From contig NZ_FCOE02000049.1 in NCBI RefSeq assembly GCF_001544915.2, forward strand, positions 1 to 50,536: a stretch of DNA of 50,536 bases, written 5' to 3'. The notes beneath the pieces were generated by a model. The model worked only from the letters and a program-made list of their open reading frames with translations. It was not told the DNA's origin and ran no database searches. Made by a program: the position numbers and the translations under genes. The stretch comes from Caballeronia pedi (lineage in GTDB: Bacteria > Pseudomonadota > Gammaproteobacteria > Burkholderiales > Burkholderiaceae). Each line of letters begins with the position of its first letter. Positions within the stretch are counted from its first letter, which is position 1. This document shows, in pieces, positions 40,732 to 50,467 of this stretch.

Positions 40732-43083
40732 CTAGTTTACCGGGGCCGGTTCGAAGGTTTCGACCGTCAGCGCGTCAAGAATTGCCTCGGGCGTCGCCGG
40801 CGCGCGCAGTTTCGGCGCATCGGCGGAATCCGGTGCGGCGGATGCGATCGCCGCGCGGATCGCGAGCAGCACCGAAAACGCCAGCAAAAGCGGCGGCTCG
40901 CCGACCGCCTTCGAGCGGAATATCGTCGGTTCGGCGTTGTCGTTGCCCGCGTCACGAAACAGCGCGACGTTGAAGACCGCAGGCGCGTCGCTGACGGCGG
41001 GAATCTTGTAGGTCGACGGCGCGTGCGTCATCAGACGCCCGTCGCGGTTCCACCACAGCTCTTCCGTCGTGAGCCAGCCCATGCCCTGAATGAAGCCGCC
41101 TTCCACCTGACCGATGTCGATGGCGGGATTGATCGAGCGTCCGGCGTCGTGCAGCAGATCGGCGCGCAGGAGCTTCCATTCGCCGGTGAGCGTATCGACG
41201 ATCACTTCCGACACCGCCGCGCCATACGCGAAGTAGTAGAACGGATGGCCTCGCAGCGACTTCGCGTCCCAGTGGACTTTCGGCGTCGAATAGAAGCCGT
41301 CCGACCACAACTGCACGCGCGCGAGATACGCGGCCGCGATGAGCTGATCGAACGGCATCTGTCCGCCGTTCACTTCCACGACGCCGCCATGAAACCGCAC
41401 CTCCGACGCATTGCCGCCGAGCTGCTTCACGACGAGTTCGGAAAGCCGCGCGCGGATCTTGAGCGCCGCGTCCTCGGCCGCCTTGCCGTTCAGATCGCTG
41501 CCGGTCGATGCCGCCGTCGCCGAGGTATTCGCTACTTTCGATGTATCCGTCGCCGTCACGCGCACGCGCGGCAGGCCGATGCCGAGCACGCTCGCGACGA
41601 CCTGCGCGACTTTCGTGTTGAGCCCCTGGCCCATTTCCGTGCCGCCGTGATTGACGAGCACGGAGCCGTCCTTGTAGACGTGCACGAGCGCGCCCGCCTG
41701 ATTCAGGAACGGCACGTTGAACGAGATGCCGAACTTGACCGGCGTGAACGCGATGCCGCGCCTGAGCACGCTGCTTTTTGCATTGAACGCGGCGACTTCG
41801 GCGCGGCGTTTCTGATAATCGCTCGACGCGATGAGTGCGTCGGTCAATGCCGCGATCACGTTGTCCGCGACCGGCTGGCCGTAAGGGGTCACGTTGCGAT
41901 CGCCGATGCCGTAGTAATTCGCGCGCCGCACGTCGAGCGGATCGCGTTTCAGCCGATGCGCGATGTCATCGAGCATCACTTCCATCACGAGCGCGCCTTG
42001 CGGTCCGCCGAAACCGCGAAACGCCGTGTTCGACTGCGTGTTGGTCTTGCAGCACAGCGCGCGAATCTCGACGTCGCTCAGGTAGTACGCGTTGTCGAAG
42101 TGACAGACCGCGCGCGTCGCGACCGCGCCCGACAAGTCCGCCGAATAGCCCGCCCGCAACGCGATCTCGACGCGCGCGCCGACGATGCGGCCGTCGTCGT
42201 CGAAGCCGCATTCGTATTCGTAGACGGCGTCGTGGCGTTTGCCGGTGATCATGAAATCGTCGTCGCGGTCGGCGCGCAGCTTCACGGGGCGCTTGAGCAG
42301 ATGCGCCGCGAGCGAGGCCACGCACGCGAACAGCGCCGATTGCGATTCCTTGCCGCCGAAGCCGCCGCCCATGCGCCGGCATTCGCACAGCACGGCATGG
42401 GTCGGCCAGCCGAGCATGTGCGCGACGACCTGCTGCATCTCGCTCGGATGCTGCGTCGAACTGTGGACGAGCATGCCGTCCTGCTCTTTCGGCATCGCGT
42501 AGGCGACCTGGCCTTCGAGATAGAACTGCTCCTGGCCGCCCACTTCGAACTCGCCCTTCAAGCGATGCTTCGCCGCCGCGATGCGTGCGGCCGGATCGCC
42601 GCGCAGCAGATGCAGCGGCGGCAGCACGAACTGGTTGCGCGCCTTCGCTTCGCGCGGCGTGAGCACGGCTTCGAGCGGCTCGTAGCGCACCACATCCTCG
42701 CTTTTCGCGAGCGCAGCGGCGCGGCGCGCCAGATCGTGACTCTCGGCGATGACGGCGAACACCGGCTGGCCGAGGTACTGCACTTCATCGTTGGCGAGGA
42801 TCGGGTCGTCGTGCAGCACCGGGCCGCAATTGTTCTCGCCGGGAATGTCGGCGGCTGTCAGCACCGCGACGACGCCAGGCGCCGCGCGCACCGCGTCCAG
42901 ATCGAGCGACACGATGCGCGCGTGAGCATGCCGCGACAGTCCGAGCGCCGCGTGCAGCGTGCCGCGCAGTTCGGGAATGTCGTCGATATAGACCGCTTCT
43001 CCGCTCACGTGCAGCGCCGCCGATTCGTGCGGCAGCGCGGCGCCGGCGGCGTCGAGCGCGATCGGTTCGGTGACCTTGTTCAT
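40732..43083 (-). CDS. xdhB: Xanthine dehydrogenase molybdopterin subunit XdhB
   Basis: A 783-aa molybdenum hydroxylase subunit that oxidises hypoxanthine to xanthine and then urate. The Moco-binding CRRMGGGFGGKES and TAFRGFGGPQGALV are intact, and the catalytic Glu lies in SKAVGEPPLLLAF. The substrate Arg region is normal. The start is ATG 43083 (MNKVTEPIALDAAG), overlapping the xdhA stop by ATGA. The longer open frame to 43890 runs over xdhA and is not used. Confidence 0.96.
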   Translation of the reverse strand: MNKVTEPIALDAAGAALPHESAALHVSGEAVYIDDIPELRGTLHAALGLSRHAHARIVSLDLDAVRAAPGVVAVLTAADIPGENNCGPVLHDDPILANDEVQYLGQPVFAVIAESHDLARRAAALAKSEDVVRYEPLEAVLTPREAKARNQFVLPPLHLLRGDPAARIAAAKHRLKGEFEVGGQEQFYLEGQVAYAMPKEQDGMLVHSSTQHPSEMQQVVAHMLGWPTHAVLCECRRMGGGFGGKESQSALFACVASLAAHLLKRPVKLRADRDDDFMITGKRHDAVYEYECGFDDDGRIVGARVEIALRAGYSADLSGAVATRAVCHFDNAYYLSDVEIRALCCKTNTQSNTAFRGFGGPQGALVMEVMLDDIAHRLKRDPLDVRRANYYGIGDRNVTPYGQPVADNVIAALTDALIASSDYQKRRAEVAAFNAKSSVLRRGIAFTPVKFGISFNVPFLNQAGALVHVYKDGSVLVNHGGTEMGQGLNTKVAQVVASVLGIGLPRVRVTATDTSKVANTSATAASTGSDLNGKAAEDAALKIRARLSELVVKQLGGNASEVRFHGGVVEVNGGQMPFDQLIAAAYLARVQLWSDGFYSTPKVHWDAKSLRGHPFYYFAYGAAVSEVIVDTLTGEWKLLRADLLHDAGRSINPAIDIGQVEGGFIQGMGWLTTEELWWNRDGRLMTHAPSTYKIPAVSDAPAVFNVALFRDAGNDNAEPTIFRSKAVGEPPLLLAFSVLLAIRAAIASAAPDSADAPKLRAPATPEAILDALTVETFEPAPVN

Positions 43084-44594
43084 GGCTGCTCCTCGGAAGC
43101 CGCATGCGCTTCGTATGCGAAGGCACTCACGTCGGCGAGCGCGAGCGGCGCATCGCGGCGCGTTTCCAGATAGAAGCGCCACAGGACGTTGCGCGCCACC
43201 TTCGCGCGATACGCGCTCGACGCCCGCATGTCGGTGAGCGGCTGGAAGTCGGCGTCGAGCGCGGCCATCGCGGCGCGCGCCGTGTCTTCGGTCCAGTCGC
43301 CGCCGATCAGCGCCGCTTCCGCCTGCGTCGCGCGTTTCGGTGTCGCGGCCATGCCGCCGAACGCGATGCGCGCATCCTTCACGCGATGCTGCGCGTCGAG
43401 CGTGATCGCGAACGCGGCGCATACCGCCGAGATGTCCTGGTCGTAGCGCTTCGCCACCTTGTAGGTGCGAAAGCGCAGCGCCGCGACCGGGCGCGGCACG
43501 CGGATCGACGCCACGAATTCGCCTGCGTCGAGCGCGGTCTTCTGATAACCGAGATAGAACGCATCGAGCGGCATCGTGCGGGTCTTGTCGGCTTTTTGCA
43601 GCACGAGTTCCGTCTTCAGCGCGATCAGCGCGGGCATCGAATCGCCGATCGGCGAGCCGTTCGCGACGTTGCCGCCGAGCGTGCCTGCATTGCGGATCGG
43701 CCGCGAGGCGAAGCGCGTCCACAGTTCGGCGAGTTCGGGATAGTCGCCGGCGAGCGCGGCGTAGGCGTCCTCCAGCGAGGCCGCCGCGCCGATGGTCAGC
43801 GTCCGCGCGTCGCGCTCGATGATCTTCAGTTCGTCGACGTTGCCGATGTAGAGCAGGTCGCCGAGATCGCGGAATTGCTTCGTCACCCACAGGCCGACGT
43901 CAGTGCTGCCCGCGAGCAGGCGCGCGTTCGGCTGCGCGGCGCGCAATCGCGCGAATTCGGCGCGCGTGACGGGGGCCTGGAACGTGTGCGGACCGGATGC
44001 ATCGGACGCGCGATATTCGAACGTCTGCGTGCGCTTCAGTGCAAGCAACTGCTGCGTGACGGCGTCGGCATCGAAGGGCGGGCGCGGGTAGTCGAACATG
44101 CGCTGCGCGGCATCGACGATCGGCCGATAACCCGTGCAGCGGCACAGATTCCCCGACAGCGCTGCGGCGATGTCATCGCGCGACGGCGGGCCCGCATCGC
44201 GCGGATGGCTGTGATAGAGCGCCCACAGGGACATCGCGAAGCCGGGCGTGCAGAAGCCGCACTGCGAGCCGTGACAGTCGACGAGCGCCTGTTGCACCGG
44301 ATGCAGCGTGCCATCCTCGCCGCGGAGGTCCTCGACGGTGAAGAGGGCGCGCGAATCGAGCGTCGGCAGAAACTGGATGCAGGCGTTGACGGCCTTGAGC
44401 GCGAGCGCGCCGGCGGCGTCGAGTTCGCCGATCACGACGGTGCACGCGCCGCAATCGCCTTCCGCGCAACCTTCCTTCGTGCCGGTGCAAAGCGCGGTCT
44501 CGCGCAGATGCTGAAGCACCGTGCGCGTGGTGGGAGCGTCGCCGATCTCGCGTATGGCGCCGCGTTGGAGAAAGCGGATGGTTTGCGTTGTCAT
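43080..44594 (-). CDS. xdhA: Xanthine dehydrogenase FeS/FAD subunit XdhA
   Basis: A 504-aa electron-transfer subunit. The first 2Fe-2S cluster is in CTGTKEGCAEGDCGACTVVI. The second is in QCGFCTPGFAMSLWALY plus LCRCTGYRPIVDAA. The FAD domain (VTRAEFARLRAAQPNARLLA, TLGGNVANGSPIGDSMPALI) fills the second half. It is the first gene of the operon xdhA-xdhB-xdhC-deaminase-permease-guaD. No strong ribosome-binding site is visible. A palindrome 135 bases upstream is a candidate operator. Confidence 0.96.
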   Translation of the reverse strand: MTTQTIRFLQRGAIREIGDAPTTRTVLQHLRETALCTGTKEGCAEGDCGACTVVIGELDAAGALALKAVNACIQFLPTLDSRALFTVEDLRGEDGTLHPVQQALVDCHGSQCGFCTPGFAMSLWALYHSHPRDAGPPSRDDIAAALSGNLCRCTGYRPIVDAAQRMFDYPRPPFDADAVTQQLLALKRTQTFEYRASDASGPHTFQAPVTRAEFARLRAAQPNARLLAGSTDVGLWVTKQFRDLGDLLYIGNVDELKIIERDARTLTIGAAASLEDAYAALAGDYPELAELWTRFASRPIRNAGTLGGNVANGSPIGDSMPALIALKTELVLQKADKTRTMPLDAFYLGYQKTALDAGEFVASIRVPRPVAALRFRTYKVAKRYDQDISAVCAAFAITLDAQHRVKDARIAFGGMAATPKRATQAEAALIGGDWTEDTARAAMAALDADFQPLTDMRASSAYRAKVARNVLWRFYLETRRDAPLALADVSAFAYEAHAASEEQP

Positions 44595-44728
44595 GAGTGA
44601 AAAGACATTGCGGACCGGGCGCGCGTTACGCGGTTTCCGTTCGCCTCATGGGTTGCATGAGAAAGCTGCCTTTGAGCGAATCGGACTGCGCGCACGTAGA
44701 TCGCCATCCAGACACGAACATATCACCG

Positions 44729-44747
44729 CAATATCCCAAAAATATTG
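44729..44747. promoter_or_regulatory. Inverted repeat upstream of xdhA, candidate purine-regulator operator
   Basis: CAATAT and ATATTG are exact inverted half-sites around seven bases, in the only AT-rich part of the 264-base gap between xdhA and dsbB. The position suits an operator for a MarR/PecS-type or other purine-responsive regulator of the xdh operon. The regulator itself is not in the window. Confidence 0.4.
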
Positions 44748-44826
44748 CCGGGCACGTATCAAGATTATGCGGATGCGCTGATGCGGGAAAGGGAAAGCGC
44801 GTGGAGCGGGATGAAGCGGGGAAGAA

Positions 44827-44851
44827 CGGGCGACCGCGAACGGGTCGCCCG
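44827..44851 (-). terminator. Hairpin after dsbB, probable terminator
   Basis: CGGGCGACC pairs with GGTCGCCCG around a seven-base loop, immediately after the dsbB stop. Only a short T-rich run (TTCTT) follows on the minus strand, so termination may be partial. Confidence 0.6.
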
Positions 44852-44858
44852 GAAATAA

Positions 44859-45404
44859 TTACCGTGCCGTGGTGCGTAGATTGCGCTTCAGACGCAGACT
44901 GGCCGCGACCAGCACGAAAATCAGCGCGAACGCGATCAGCGACCACTGCGGCAGGGACAGCCCGAGGATCGGCGGATAGGGCGTCTCGCACAGGCCCGCG
45001 ACCTTGAACACCTGCGGCAGCCAGGCAGCGGGCGGCAGACCGTCGACGATCGGCTGAAGCGCGTCGAAGCCGCAACTGAAGCCGGGATGCGACTGCACGT
45101 AGACGTGGCGCGCCGCGGTGGCGATGCCGCCGAGCGCAGAAATGGCGACGAGCGTTTCGAACAGCGCGATGCCGCGCCAGTTCCGGAAAATCGCGCCGAT
45201 GAACGCGAAGATCGCGACCAGCACGAAGAAATAGCGCTGGATGATGCACAGCGGGCAGGGATCTTCGTTATGGAAGAACTGCAGATACAGCGCGCCGCCG
45301 ACCAGACCGAGACTGACGAACCCGAGCAGCACGAGGAGGCGCCGCTCGCGCCGCATCGCCCGGTCGCCCTGATGCATCGTGAAGTGATTTAAAGAGTTGT
45401 TCAT
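44859..45404 (-). CDS. dsbB: Disulfide bond formation protein DsbB
   Basis: A 181-aa inner-membrane protein with four helices that reoxidises DsbA with quinones. The first periplasmic loop has the redox pair CPLC (DPCPLCIIQRYFFV), and the second loop supplies the other cysteines (GFSCGF and LCETPYPP). The ATG at 45404 gives a 16-residue polar leader. An internal ATG at 45356 (MRRERRLLVLL) would give a more standard N-terminus, and neither has a strong ribosome-binding site. It appears monocistronic. Confidence 0.94.
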   Translation of the reverse strand: MNNSLNHFTMHQGDRAMRRERRLLVLLGFVSLGLVGGALYLQFFHNEDPCPLCIIQRYFFVLVAIFAFIGAIFRNWRGIALFETLVAISALGGIATAARHVYVQSHPGFSCGFDALQPIVDGLPPAAWLPQVFKVAGLCETPYPPILGLSLPQWSLIAFALIFVLVAASLRLKRNLRTTAR

Positions 45405-45509
45405 TGTTTCGCAACGATTCGAGAAGGAAGCACCTAAGTTGCGCCGGTAGAGCGGTGAATTCTAGCGCGAACGCCCGATGCGCAAAATCATCCGCCCATT
45501 TCCAGGCGT

Positions 45510-46889
45510 TCAGCGCGTCGTCGCGAGCACCGCTTCGACCGCGCGTCCGATCGACAGCAACGCGTCGTCGGAGTTCGGCGCGCCCGCGAGCATCAGGCCG
45601 ACAGGCGCTTCGCCGCGCGGATGGCACGGCAGCGACAGCGCGCACGCGTCGAGAAAGTTGAAGGTCGTCGGGTTGCGCAGGATCAGCGCGTTGGCGCGCG
45701 TGAAGGCGTCGTCGTCGGCTTCCAGATCGGCGATGCGCGGCGGCAGCACCGGCACCGTCGGGCAGACGATGGCGTCGAAACGCTGCCAGAGCGTCGTGCG
45801 CGCGTCTTCGATCATCGCGGCGCGCGCCTCGCACAGGTCGATGTAATCCGCCGCGCTCGCCGCCTCCGCGCGCTTCAGCCGCGCGAGCACGCGCGGATCG
45901 TAGTCGCCGCCGCGCTCGGCCATCAGCTTCCGATGCCACGCATGGGCTTCGATCGCGACGAGCGGGTAGCGATTGATCTCCGGCAGCCGGTCCAGCGGCG
46001 CGAAACGCACGTCTTCGACGAGCGCGCCCGCCGCGGCCAGATGATTGACGGCCGCGGCGACCGCATTGGCGACGGGCGCCTCGACGCCATCGGTCACGTA
46101 GTTCGTCAGCACGCCGAGGCGCACGCCGTCGAGCGGACGCGTCGCGGGTACGCCGGGATCGCGGCCCGCCAGAATGCGGTCGACGAGCGCGCAACACGCG
46201 ACCGACACGCCGATCGGCCCGAACGAATCGAGCGACTTCGAGAGCGGCACGCCGCCTTGTTTCGGGATGCGGCTCGCGGTCGGCTTGAAGCCGGTGATGC
46301 CGCACAGCGCGGCGGGAATGCGGATCGAGCCGCCGGTATCGGTGCCGAGTGCGATCGCGGCCATGCCATCCGCAACCGACGCCGCCGCGCCCGACGAAGA
46401 ACCGCCCGCGATGCGCGCGTCGCCCGGCACGTCGGCGCGCCACGGAGAGCGCGGCGTCCCGTAATGCGGGTTCAGGCCGAGGCCGGAGAACGCGAACTCG
46501 CTCATGTTGGTGCGCCCGACCAGCACCGCGCCCGCGCGGCGCAGACGCGCGACGGCGACGGCATCGGCCTTCGCGGGCGCGGCATCGCGCAGCGCCTTCG
46601 AACCGGCGCGCGTCACCTGGCCTTCGACGTCGAACAGATCCTTGATCGACACCGGAATACCCGCGAGCGGCGAGAGCACGGTGCCGGCGCGGCGCAACGC
46701 ATCGTGCGCGTCGGCGGCGGCGCGGGCGTGTTCAGCATCGACATGCATGAAGACGGTCGAGCCCTGACCCGACGGGTCGGCGATGCGTTCGAGCGCCGCC
46801 TCGACGAGCGCGCGGCTCGTCGTGCGGCCGCTTTTGAGATCGGCGGCGAGTTGGGCGAGAGGGGCGAACTGCGGCGAAGTGGTCGGCAT
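45510..46889 (-). CDS. Amidase signature family hydrolase
   Basis: A 459-aa amidase. The Ser-cisSer-Lys triad is visible: Lys in GIPVSIKDLFDVEG, cis-Ser in AGGSSSGAAASVADG, and the nucleophile in GTDTGGSIRIPAALCGITGFK. The substrate is unknown; members act on indole acetamide, aryl amides, allophanate and others. It is a stand-alone enzyme, not GatA, since no gatB or gatC is near. Neighbouring genes give no clue to a pathway. Confidence 0.9.
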   Translation of the reverse strand: MPTTSPQFAPLAQLAADLKSGRTTSRALVEAALERIADPSGQGSTVFMHVDAEHARAAADAHDALRRAGTVLSPLAGIPVSIKDLFDVEGQVTRAGSKALRDAAPAKADAVAVARLRRAGAVLVGRTNMSEFAFSGLGLNPHYGTPRSPWRADVPGDARIAGGSSSGAAASVADGMAAIALGTDTGGSIRIPAALCGITGFKPTASRIPKQGGVPLSKSLDSFGPIGVSVACCALVDRILAGRDPGVPATRPLDGVRLGVLTNYVTDGVEAPVANAVAAAVNHLAAAGALVEDVRFAPLDRLPEINRYPLVAIEAHAWHRKLMAERGGDYDPRVLARLKRAEAASAADYIDLCEARAAMIEDARTTLWQRFDAIVCPTVPVLPPRIADLEADDDAFTRANALILRNPTTFNFLDACALSLPCHPRGEAPVGLMLAGAPNSDDALLSIGRAVEAVLATTR

Positions 46890-47037
46890 GGCGTCGGGCA
46901 GTGGCTTGGCCGCGTGCGAGAAGGCCGGGCGCGCCCGGCGCTTCGCATCGGCAGTGAAAGGATGGGCGCGCTGCGGCTCGAAGCCGGGCGCTCAAGGTGG
47001 CTGTCATTCTAAGCCACCGACGCCGTTCGAACACCGC

Positions 47038-48420
47038 TCAGATCGTGCGCGAGAAGCGCCGCAGGCTCGCCTGTCCCAGATAGCGGTCGAACACCGACGC
47101 GACGTTGCGCACCAGCATGCGCCCGGCGGGCAGCACGCGGATTGCGTTGCGCGACAGGTCGATCAGTCCGTCGTCGGCCATCGGCGCGAGGCGCGCGAGT
47201 TCGCTGGCGAATGCGACGGGAAATTCGATGCCGTGCGTGCTCACGACATCGTCGAAACGCAGCTCGCCGCCGCACATGAGGCGCATGATGACGTCGCGGC
47301 GGAGTTCGTCGTCGGCGGAAAGACGCACGCCGCGCGCGATGGCCAGACGCCCCGCATCGATCGCGGCGGCGTAGTCGGCAAGCTCGCGCGCGTTTTGCGC
47401 GTAGACATCGCCGATCTTGCCGATCGACGACGCGCCGATGCCGATCAGATCGCAATCCGCGTGCGTGCTGTAGCCCTGGAAGTTGCGCTGGAGCGTGCCG
47501 GCTTCGAACGCGCGCGCGAGTTCGTCGCCAGGCAGCGCGAAATGATCCATGCCGATATAGACATAGCCCGCGTCGCTCATGCGCGCGATCACGCGCTCGA
47601 GAATCGCGAGGCGCTCGGTGGCCGAGGGCAGCGCGCTTTCGTCGATCTGCCGCTGCATCTTGAAGAGCGCCGGCATGTGCGCGTAGCCGAACACGGAGAC
47701 GCGGTCGGGCTTCAGATCGACGATCGCGTCGAGCGTGCGCGAAAAGCTCTCGACGCTTTGATGCGGCAAGCCGTAGATCAGATCGACGCTCACTGACTTG
47801 AAGCCGTACGCGCGCGCGGCGTCGAGCACGGTTTCGGTCATCGCGCGCGGCTGGATGCGGTTGACGGCGCGCTGCACGCGCTCGTCGAAATCCTGCACGC
47901 CGAGGCTCAGGCGGTTGAAACCGAGTTCGCGCAGCAACGCGATGGTTTCCGCCGATGCCTCGCGCGGATCGACTTCGATCGAATATTCGGCGCGTTCATC
48001 CGGCACGAGGTTGAAATGTTCGCGCGTGGCCGACATCAGCTCGGTCATCTCGTCGTGCGACAGGAAGGTCGGCGTGCCGCCGCCCCAGTGGAGTTGCGTG
48101 ACGGGGCGCGAGGTGTCGAAGAGCGCGGCCTGCAACGCGAGTTCGCGCTTCATCCGGTCGAGATAAGGGCGTGCGTGCGCGCGATTTTTCGTCGCGACCT
48201 TGTTGCAGCCGCAATAGAAGCAGACCGTGTCGCAGAACGGGATGTGGAAGTAAAGCGAGAGGTCGGCGCTCGGGCTGCTGTTTTTCGCCGCTTCGCGATA
48301 ATGCGCGGCGTCGAACGAGTCGGTGAACTGGACGGCGGTCGGGTAGGACGTGTAGCGCGGACCGTGCGCGTCGTAGCGCGCAAGCAGGTCGGGGCGAAAG
48401 AGCGGGGCAGCGGGAGTCAT
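47038..48420 (-). CDS. hemN: Oxygen-independent coproporphyrinogen III oxidase HemN
   Basis: A 460-aa radical SAM enzyme for anaerobic haem synthesis. The cluster motif PFCDTVCFYCGCNK has the extra Cys after CxxxCxxC that marks true HemN, unlike HemW at 8897-10120. HWGGGTPTFLSHDE and GYSTHADCDLIGIGASSIG are diagnostic. The start is ATG 48420 behind AGAGG. A 50-codon upstream extension is unlikely. I looked for an FNR-type box in the upstream gap and found only a poor match. Confidence 0.95.
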   Translation of the reverse strand: MTPAAPLFRPDLLARYDAHGPRYTSYPTAVQFTDSFDAAHYREAAKNSSPSADLSLYFHIPFCDTVCFYCGCNKVATKNRAHARPYLDRMKRELALQAALFDTSRPVTQLHWGGGTPTFLSHDEMTELMSATREHFNLVPDERAEYSIEVDPREASAETIALLRELGFNRLSLGVQDFDERVQRAVNRIQPRAMTETVLDAARAYGFKSVSVDLIYGLPHQSVESFSRTLDAIVDLKPDRVSVFGYAHMPALFKMQRQIDESALPSATERLAILERVIARMSDAGYVYIGMDHFALPGDELARAFEAGTLQRNFQGYSTHADCDLIGIGASSIGKIGDVYAQNARELADYAAAIDAGRLAIARGVRLSADDELRRDVIMRLMCGGELRFDDVVSTHGIEFPVAFASELARLAPMADDGLIDLSRNAIRVLPAGRMLVRNVASVFDRYLGQASLRRFSRTI

Positions 48421-48535
48421 GGCGGACCTCTGGGAATCATCCGAGTGTAGTCGGGCGATGTGCGCCGGAATTGCGTGATAAGGTCGCAGCCCGAAGGCAG
48501 CGATTTGACGAAGCGCAAAGGTGAGGCGTGGGACA

Positions 48536-48856
48536 ATGTCGTTTCTTTTTGCGCTGTTCAGTGTCGCCATGTCGATCGATTCTTCGTCTCATGCCTGCCG
48601 GGAAGGCTGCGGTGCGTGCTGCATCGCGCCGTCCATCTCCAGTCCGATTCCGGGCATGCCGGAAGGCAAGCGCGCGGGCGAGCGCTGCATTCAATTAGGC
48701 GATGATCTGCGCTGCGGGATTTTCGGCGATCCGCGACGGCCCGCGTGCTGTGGCGGGCTGCAGCCTTCCGCGGAGATGTGCGGCGAGACGCGCGAATATG
48801 CGCTGGTGTGGATCGAGCGACTGGAAGCGCAGACACAGCCGACGCAACTGTCGTGA
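48536..48856 (+). CDS. YkgJ-family cysteine cluster protein
   Basis: A 106-aa protein of the YkgJ/UPF0153 family, which has a conserved cysteine set that probably binds zinc or an iron-sulfur cluster. CREGCGACCIAPSISSPIPG holds four cysteines, and further ones lie in RCIQLGDDLRCGIFG, ACCGGLQPS and EMCGETREYAL. Function is unknown. The start could be ATG 48536 (chosen), GTG 48521 or ATG 48569. Only the part after about residue 16 is conserved, so the last is plausible. It diverges from hemN. Confidence 0.85.
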   Translation: MSFLFALFSVAMSIDSSSHACREGCGACCIAPSISSPIPGMPEGKRAGERCIQLGDDLRCGIFGDPRRPACCGGLQPSAEMCGETREYALVWIERLEAQTQPTQLS

Positions 48857-48926
48857 CGATCGGCAGTCCAACGCCCGAATCGCGCCACGAGGCGCAGACC
48901 CGAAGAAACGCATTGGAGGATCACGC

Positions 48927-49520
48927 ATGACGGAACCCGTCGCGCCGCTGCGGCGCCGGTTCGTGCTCGCAGGACTGATGTCGCTGCCCGCACTCGTACT
49001 CACATCGAAGGCCCGCGCGGCCTCGAACTCGATATTCCCGTTCATTCCGGACCACTACACATTCTCGACGCAGCAGGTTCAGGCCGCCGTCGCGCGCAAA
49101 TTTCCGCTGCAACGCACGGCCTCGCAAATCTTCGACGTGGTCCTGAGCAATCCGGTCGTCGGCATGGCGCCGGATCGCAATCGCGTGACGGTGAAGGTCG
49201 ATGCGCGTCTGGCCACGCCGTTCATGCCGAATCCCGTGGTCGGCGTGTTCACGCTTTCGACGCAACTCGGCTACGACGCGCCGAGTCGTTCCGTCATCCT
49301 GATTTCACCGAGTGTTGACGATGCGCAGCTAACCGGCGACGCCGCGCAATATAACCAGCAGATCGCCTCGGTCGGCGCGCAACTGGCGGCCCAGTTGCTC
49401 GATCGCTATCCGATCCACACCTTCAAACCGGAGGAACTCCAGTTCGCCGGAGTGTCGTATGAACCCGGTACAATCACAGTCCTTACAAACGGCATACGTG
49501 TGCAGATCGTTGAGAAGTAA
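48927..49520 (+). CDS. DUF1439 (YceB-like) exported protein
   Basis: A 197-aa protein. Its N-terminus (PLRRRFVLAGLMSLPALVLT, then SKARAA) is a signal peptide with an RRRF stretch, possibly Tat-compatible. No lipobox is visible. The mature part (FPFIPDHYTFSTQQVQAAVA, NPVVGMAPDRNRVTVKVDAR, and a conserved IHTFKPEELQFAGVSYEPG near the end) fits DUF1439, a lipid-binding-like fold of unknown function. TTGGAGG lies about seven bases before the ATG. It follows the YkgJ-type gene closely and may be co-transcribed. Confidence 0.8.
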   Translation: MTEPVAPLRRRFVLAGLMSLPALVLTSKARAASNSIFPFIPDHYTFSTQQVQAAVARKFPLQRTASQIFDVVLSNPVVGMAPDRNRVTVKVDARLATPFMPNPVVGVFTLSTQLGYDAPSRSVILISPSVDDAQLTGDAAQYNQQIASVGAQLAAQLLDRYPIHTFKPEELQFAGVSYEPGTITVLTNGIRVQIVEK

Positions 49521-49583
49521 GTCGAAATCTCTGCGCAATGTGCTCCACAAGCAACGGCGATAACGGCTAACAAGGGCTGACGG

Positions 49584-50417
49584 ATGGACTGGATATTGAT
49601 GGTGAAGGCGCTCATTCTGGGCGTCGTCGAGGGCTTGACCGAATTTCTGCCGGTTTCGAGCACGGGGCATCTGATCGTGGCGGGCAGTTTGCTGAATTTC
49701 ACCGACGCGCAGTCAAAAACCTTCGATGTCGTCATCCAGTTCGGCGCGATTCTCGCGATCTGCTGGGAATATCGCGCGAAGATCGGCTCCGTGGTCGTGG
49801 GCCTGCCGGCGCGCGCGGACGCACGGCGCTTCACGCTGAACGTGATCATCGCGACGATTCCGGCCATCGTGCTGGGACTGCTGTTCGAGAAAACCATCAA
49901 GTCGGTGCTGTTTTCGCCGGTGCCGGTGTCGGTCGCGCTGATCGTCGGCGGCATCGTGATTCTGTGGGCCGAGGCGCGCCAGCGCGAACGCGCCGCCATG
50001 ACGCGCGTGTATTCCGTCGACGATCTCACCTATATGGATGCCTTCAAGGTGGGGCTCGCGCAATGCTTCGCGCTGATTCCGGGCACCTCGCGTTCGGGCG
50101 CGACCATCATTGGCGGGATGCTGTTCGGGCTGGAGCGGCGCGTCGCCACGGAGTTCTCGTTCTTTCTCGCCATCCCGATCATCTTCGGCGCGACGCTCTA
50201 CGAAATGGCGAAGTACTGGCGCACGCTGACGGTGAACGATTTCGGGCTGTTCGCCATCGGGCTGGTGGCCGCGTTCGTGAGCGCCTTCGTCTGCGTGCGC
50301 TGGCTGCTGCGCTACGTGGCGTCCCACGATTTCACGGCGTTCGCGTGGTATCGGATCGGCTTCGGCTTGCTGATTCTGATCGTCGGCTACAGCGGCGGGC
50401 TGAGCTGGGCGGACTGA
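49584..50417 (+). CDS. uppP: Undecaprenyl-diphosphate phosphatase
   Basis: A 277-aa membrane enzyme (BacA/UppP) that recycles the lipid carrier for peptidoglycan and confers bacitracin tolerance. The active-site blocks are EGLTEFLPVSSTGHLIV (about 17-33) and PGTSRSGATIIGGM (about 169-182). About eight membrane helices are visible. The length is typical. The insertion element begins 43 bases after its stop codon. Confidence 0.96.
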   Translation: MDWILMVKALILGVVEGLTEFLPVSSTGHLIVAGSLLNFTDAQSKTFDVVIQFGAILAICWEYRAKIGSVVVGLPARADARRFTLNVIIATIPAIVLGLLFEKTIKSVLFSPVPVSVALIVGGIVILWAEARQRERAAMTRVYSVDDLTYMDAFKVGLAQCFALIPGTSRSGATIIGGMLFGLERRVATEFSFFLAIPIIFGATLYEMAKYWRTLTVNDFGLFAIGLVAAFVSAFVCVRWLLRYVASHDFTAFAWYRIGFGLLILIVGYSGGLSWAD

Positions 50418-50467
50418 TCGCGGCTTTTTTGTCGCGCACGATGCAAAACGCCACGGCTTGTGAACTG

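Noticed and set aside
40711..44600. Long plus-strand frames opposite xdhB and xdhA, and a minus-strand extension of xdhB to 43890
   Set aside because: Shadows of GC-rich coding DNA. The xdhB start is fixed by the ATGA overlap with xdhA.
48421..48535. FNR/ANR-type box upstream of hemN
   Set aside because: The best candidate near 48505 matches only about half of each arm of TTGAT-N4-ATCAA.
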